From contig MKJV01000126.1 in assembly GCA_001942185.1 (NCBI GenBank), positions 1-43,958 on the forward strand: a DNA stretch of 43,958 bases, read 5' to 3'. Below, in pieces: positions 40,825 to 43,958 of the stretch. The first letter of the stretch is position 1. Each line of letters opens with the position of its first letter. The translations under genes were made by a program, and so were the position numbers. The notes below the pieces were generated by a model, which was not told the DNA's origin, searched no databases, and saw only the letters and a program-made list of their open reading frames with translations. The DNA is from Pseudonocardia sp. CNS-004 (lineage in GTDB: Bacteria; Actinomycetota; Actinomycetes; Mycobacteriales; Pseudonocardiaceae).

Positions 40825-42033
40825 TCAGCTCAGCGGGATCGGGTCGGTCACGTCGAGCAGGGCCGGGCGGAAACGCCGCCACGCGACGGCGGTGAGCACG
40901 GCCATGCCGCCGAACGCGAACCAGAACGGTGCCGTGATGCCCAGGCCGCGGGCGACGAACCCGCCGCCGAGGGCGCCGAGCGCCGCGCCGCCCACCGAGA
41001 ACAGGAAGTAGCCGCTGTTGACGCGCCCGCGCAGCGCGTCGGGCACCACCCGCTGGCGCCAGGACACCGAGAGGATGCCCCAAAGGCTCGCGTGCACGCC
41101 GAAGATCACCAGGGTGCCGACGGCGACCCACGGCGCGCGGGCCAGCGCCAGCGACAGGTGCGTGCAGGTCTCGATCACGAGGCCGGCGCGCAGCAGCAGC
41201 GCGATGCCGAACCGGCGTTGCAGGCGCGCCGCCACGAGCGTGCCCGTGATCCCGCCCACCGCGCTCGCCGCGAGCAGCAGCCCGAACCCGACCTCGGTGA
41301 GGCCCAGCCGCTCGCGCGCGTAGAGCACGAGGATCGCGAACGCGCCGACGAGCGTGACGTTCATGAGGCACAGGCACACCGCGAGCATCCGCAGCACCGG
41401 GTGGCCCAGCAGGGCGCGCATGCCGGTGGTGACATCGGCGCGCAACGGCCTGCGCGGCTCCTCGGACACCGGCCGGAACCGGCCGCGCAGCGTGGCCAGC
41501 AGCAGCGCAGCCACCAGGAACGTGGCCGCGTTCAGGCCGAACGGCAGCGCCGCGGCCGCCACGAACAGCGCGGCACCCAGTGGCGGCGCGAGGAGGTGGT
41601 TGCCGACGAGCTGCACGCCCATCAGCCGTGCGTTCGCCCGTGGCAGGTCCTCGGCGGGCACGATCGCCGGGAGCAGCGCGGTGCTCGCGTTGTCGGCGAG
41701 CGTCTCCATCGTGCCGACCACGAACAGCGCCGCGTACACGACGGCCACCGTGGCGACGCCCGCGGCGACGGCGCAGGCGAGCCCGCCGACGACTGTGGCG
41801 CGGACCAGGTTGACCAGCACGATGAGCCGGCGCCGGTCGAGCCGGTCGACGTACACGCCGGCCGGGAGGGCGAAGAGCAGCCACGGCAGCTGCTGCACGA
41901 ACATCGCGCCCGCGACGAGCGCGGGGTCGGAGGTCAGCGACGCCAGGAGCAGTGGGCCCGCCGCGAGCGCCACACCGTCGCCGACGTTGGACACCGCGGT
42001 GGCCGCCCACAGTCGCCCGAACCCCGCCTTCAC
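40825..42033 (-). CDS. MFS transporter (EntS-like exporter type)
   Basis: This 402-residue protein has 12 predicted membrane segments. The N-terminus FGRLWAATAVSNVGDGVALAAGPLLL and the loop GVYVDRLDRRRLIVLVNLVRA are typical of the EntS/MFS_3 exporters. It has an A-rich second half with RVNSGYFLFSVGGAALGALGGG. The substrate is unknown. It lies 48 bp upstream of marR on the same strand and 4 bp after the PadR gene stop, so read-through into either group is possible. Confidence 0.9.
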   Translation of the reverse strand: MKAGFGRLWAATAVSNVGDGVALAAGPLLLASLTSDPALVAGAMFVQQLPWLLFALPAGVYVDRLDRRRLIVLVNLVRATVVGGLACAVAAGVATVAVVYAALFVVGTMETLADNASTALLPAIVPAEDLPRANARLMGVQLVGNHLLAPPLGAALFVAAAALPFGLNAATFLVAALLLATLRGRFRPVSEEPRRPLRADVTTGMRALLGHPVLRMLAVCLCLMNVTLVGAFAILVLYARERLGLTEVGFGLLLAASAVGGITGTLVAARLQRRFGIALLLRAGLVIETCTHLSLALARAPWVAVGTLVIFGVHASLWGILSVSWRQRVVPDALRGRVNSGYFLFSVGGAALGALGGGFVARGLGITAPFWFAFGGMAVLTAVAWRRFRPALLDVTDPIPLS

Positions 42034-42037
42034 CTGG

Positions 42038-42403
42038 TCAGCGTGGCGGTGGGGTCAACCGGTTTGCTGCCGGGACCTCACGTGCCGACGGCTGCGTGTC
42101 GGAGTAGGGCGGGCCGAGGATCTCCCGGGCGAGCTCGGTGAGGGCGGCGCGGTCCTCGGCGAGCGCCTGGCACCCGGCGTCGGTGGCCCGGTAGACGCGC
42201 CGGACGCGCCCGTCGACGACCCGCTGCTGCGAGGTGAGCAGTCCGTCGGACTCGAGCCGGTGCAGGGTGGGGTAGAGGGTGCCGGGACTGATCCGATGGC
42301 CGTGGCGGGCGAGCTCCTGGGTCATCCAGGCGCCGTGGATCTCCTGCTCGGCGGCGTGGTGCAGGATGTGCAGCCGCACCGCGCCGCGCATGAACTCGCG
42401 CAC
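42038..42403 (-). CDS. PadR-family transcriptional regulator
   Basis: This 121-residue protein has the PadR winged helix: RLHILHHAAEQEIHGAWMTQEL, ISPGTLYPTLHRLESDGLLTSQQ and RRVYRATDAGCQAL. GTG 42403 is the start because GGGAGG (42415-42410) lies 6 nt before it; ATG 42391 is the alternative. It is downstream of an APC permease on the same strand. GATATC boxes occur just before it (42440-42445) and, three times, before the permease, suggesting it controls both. Confidence 0.93.
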   Translation of the reverse strand: MREFMRGAVRLHILHHAAEQEIHGAWMTQELARHGHRISPGTLYPTLHRLESDGLLTSQQRVVDGRVRRVYRATDAGCQALAEDRAALTELAREILGPPYSDTQPSAREVPAANRLTPPPR

Positions 42404-42429
42404 CCCCCACCTCCCGGATCGTCCAACGG

Positions 42430-42450
42430 TGACGGAACCGATATCGGGTT
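42430..42450. promoter_or_regulatory. GATATC-containing operator before the PadR gene
   Basis: AACCGATATCGGGTT (about 42436-42450) is a near-perfect palindrome around GATATC at 42440-42445. It lies between the permease stop and the PadR GTG, and shares its core with the three boxes at 43732-43763. Confidence 0.6.
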
Positions 42451-42455
42451 CGACA

Positions 42456-43711
42456 CTAGCGGCGGGCGAGGGCCAGGCGGGCGGCGCGGTAGCCGATGCC
42501 CAGGGCGAAGACCCCGATCCCGGCGACCACGGCCTCCCAGGGCAGCGTCGCCACGAGGAGCAGGCAGCCGGCGGCGCGAGGATCTGCAGCACGCGGGGGA
42601 AGCGGCGCCGGTCGGAGGGCTGGGTGAAGGCCGACAGGTTCGCGATCAGGTAGTAGACGAGGACACCGAAGGAGGAGAACCCGATCGCGCCGCGCAGGTC
42701 GACGGTGAGCACGAGCACCGACACCACGAGGGCGAGCGCGACCTCCGCGCGGTGCGGCACCTGGTTGCGGGGGTGTACCGCGGCCAGCCATCCGGGCAGG
42801 TCGGCCTGTCGGGCCATGGCCAGCGAGGTGCGCCCGATGCCGGCGACCAGCGCGAGCAGCGCCCCGAGCGCCGCGGCCGCGCCACCGGCGGCCACGACGG
42901 GCACCGCCCACTGCCAGGTGCCGGCCCCGACCATGTCCGCCAGCGGCGCGGTCGACGTCGCGAGCTGGTCCGGGCCGAGTGCGAGCAGCGCGGTGACGCC
43001 GACGACCGCGTAGACGGCGACCGCGATGCCGAGCGCGAGCACGATCGCGCGGGGGATGGTCCGTTGCGGGTCGCGGACCTCCTCGCCCATCGTCGCGATC
43101 CGGGCGTACCCGGCGAAGGCGAAGAACAGCAGGCCCGCCGACTGCAGCACCCCGTAGACGCCCGGCTCGCCGGGCAGGCCCCCCGACAGCCGGGCCGGGT
43201 CGGGCTGACCGCCGAGCAGCCCGGCGGCCACGACCACGGCCAGCGCGACCAGCACGACCGCGACGATGATCCGCGTCAGCCGCGCGGTCCGGGTGACGCC
43301 GCGGTAGTTGACCGCGGCCAGCGCGAGGACGGCGACGACCGCCGCCGGGCGCTCCCACGCCGCGGGGACGGCGTACGCCGCGAACGTCAACGCCATGGCC
43401 GCGCAGCTCGCGGTCTTGCCGACCACGAAGCCCCAGCCGGCCAGGAATCCCCACCAGTGCCCGAGCCGCTCCCGCCCGTAGACGTAGGTGCCGCCGGACG
43501 TCGGGTACTGCGCGGCCAGCTGCGCCGACGCGGTCGCGTTGCAGTAGGCGACCACGGCCGCGATCACCAGCCCGAGCAGCAGCCCGGAACCCGCGGCGGC
43601 CGCGGCCGGGGCGAACGCCGCGAACACCCCCGCGCCGATCATCGAGCCCAGCCCGATCACCACCGCGTCGACGCTCCCGAGGCGACGGGACAAGGCCGGC
43701 TGATCAGTCAC
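42456..43711 (-). CDS. APC-superfamily amino acid permease, one frameshift near the end
   Basis: About 418 residues with 12 membrane segments. The APC signature is visible: LGSVDAVVIGLGSMIGAGVFAAF, then AQYPTSGGTYVYGRERLG and LFFAFAGYARIATMGEEVRDPQRTIPRAI. The frame breaks near 42575 after VLQIL. ATCCTCGCGCC lacks one G of ATCCTCGGCGCC, and GAAGCLLLVATLPWEAVVAGIGVFALGIG continues to TAG at 42456. It imports an amino acid or amine. It lies upstream of the PadR gene, and its own leader has three GATATC boxes. Confidence 0.9.
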
Positions 43712-43731
43712 ATGGGCTCCCCGGAGCGAAT

Positions 43732-43763
43732 GATATCGCGTTTCGATATCGACGAACGATATC
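43732..43763. promoter_or_regulatory. Three GATATC boxes at 13-bp pitch before the permease
   Basis: GATATC occurs at 43732-43737, 43745-43750 and 43758-43763. Neighbouring boxes form two overlapping inverted repeats, GATATCG-N5-CGATATC (43732-43750 and 43745-43763). They lie 21 bp upstream of the permease ATG. A PadR-type or other dimeric regulator could bind the overlapping pair cooperatively. Confidence 0.7.
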
Positions 43764-43783
43764 CCGCTCCGGGAACGTCGTGC

Positions 43784-43958
43784 TCAGGCGACGCCCGCGT
43801 ACGCGCCTCGGACGTGTGCGGCGAGCGGGCCCATGACGTATGCGGCGTCGCGGCCGACGCCGCGCAGGGTGTTCGAGGAGAACGAGCGTTGCAGTTCGAG
43901 ACCCGTGTACGCGAGGCCGGGGTGGGTCGTGGAGATGCCGCCGACGTGCTGGGGTACG
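43784..43958 (-). CDS. Flavin-containing monooxygenase / NAD(P)-binding protein, C-terminal end (partial)
   Basis: The frame is open from the window edge to TGA at 43786-43784. The 57 visible residues include HPGLAYTGLELQRSFSSNTL, then RGVGRDAAYVMGPLAAHV. The GLE-QRSFSSNTLRGVGRDA pattern is characteristic of the C-terminus of actinobacterial flavin-containing monooxygenases (YhiN/CzcO-like). The rest lies outside the window, so substrate and start cannot be judged. Confidence 0.75.
   Translation of the reverse strand, partial: VPQHVGGISTTHPGLAYTGLELQRSFSSNTLRGVGRDAAYVMGPLAAHVRGAYAGVA

Overview
The window is very GC-rich actinobacterial DNA. I infer a Pseudonocardia-like actinomycete from the gene content: a 13E12/DUF222 HNH gene, F420-dependent PPOX and luciferase-like enzymes, a DUF574 methyltransferase, MmyB-type and ECF41 regulators, GTG starts and GTGA start/stop overlaps. 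No rRNA, tRNA or CRISPR array was seen.

Layout. 0-9 kb holds a cobalamin block: the end of a chelatase-D-like gene, cobO, cobB and a Met8/CobA fusion. A cold-shock gene, a GNAT gene, an aldo/keto reductase, a patatin, a TetR-controlled flavin monooxygenase and a Doc-type toxin-antitoxin pair are interleaved. 8.8-11.1 kb holds an SDR facing an MmyB-like regulator, then a broken cyclodeaminase gene. 11.1-15.2 kb is an IclR-controlled minus-strand operon: regulator, MHS transporter and a QsuB-like dehydroshikimate dehydratase. 15.25-16.9 kb is a cobalamin riboswitch followed by a half-length precorrin-2 methylase and cobT. 16.9-19.3 kb is an HNH cassette bracketed by identical 16-bp palindromes and followed by a decaying array of about 320-bp repeats. 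19.3-30.6 kb holds DUF998, DsbA-like, NhaA, DoxX-like, hydrolase, DinB, PPOX, a phosphopantetheinyl transferase, a methyltransferase, a D-amino-acid-oxidase-like enzyme, and an ECF41 sigma factor with its carboxymuconolactone-decarboxylase partner. 30.7-37.7 kb holds PcaB-like, AlkZ-like, GlxA/AraC, crotonase, FprA-like and two F420 enzymes. 37.8-44 kb holds small proteins, a MarR-DrrA-DrrB exporter, an MFS exporter, a PadR-linked amino-acid permease and the end of a flavin-containing monooxygenase.

Two patterns run through the window. First, roughly 25-30 conserved genes or gene segments are broken by single missing bases, nearly all in G or C runs and often GGGC read as GGC. This looks like systematic base-calling loss rather than biology. 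In cobT three such losses cancel and leave a full-length but scrambled ORF. Second, several regulators carry visible cognate sites: paired ECF41 promoters (TGTCAG-R-N16-CGTC), two inverted TetR operators with a probable third one upstream of the patatin gene, matching IclR palindromes at two promoters, and three GATATC boxes at a 13-bp pitch near the PadR and permease genes.

The best candidate for something undescribed is the palindrome-bounded HNH cassette with its repeat array at 16.9-19.3 kb.
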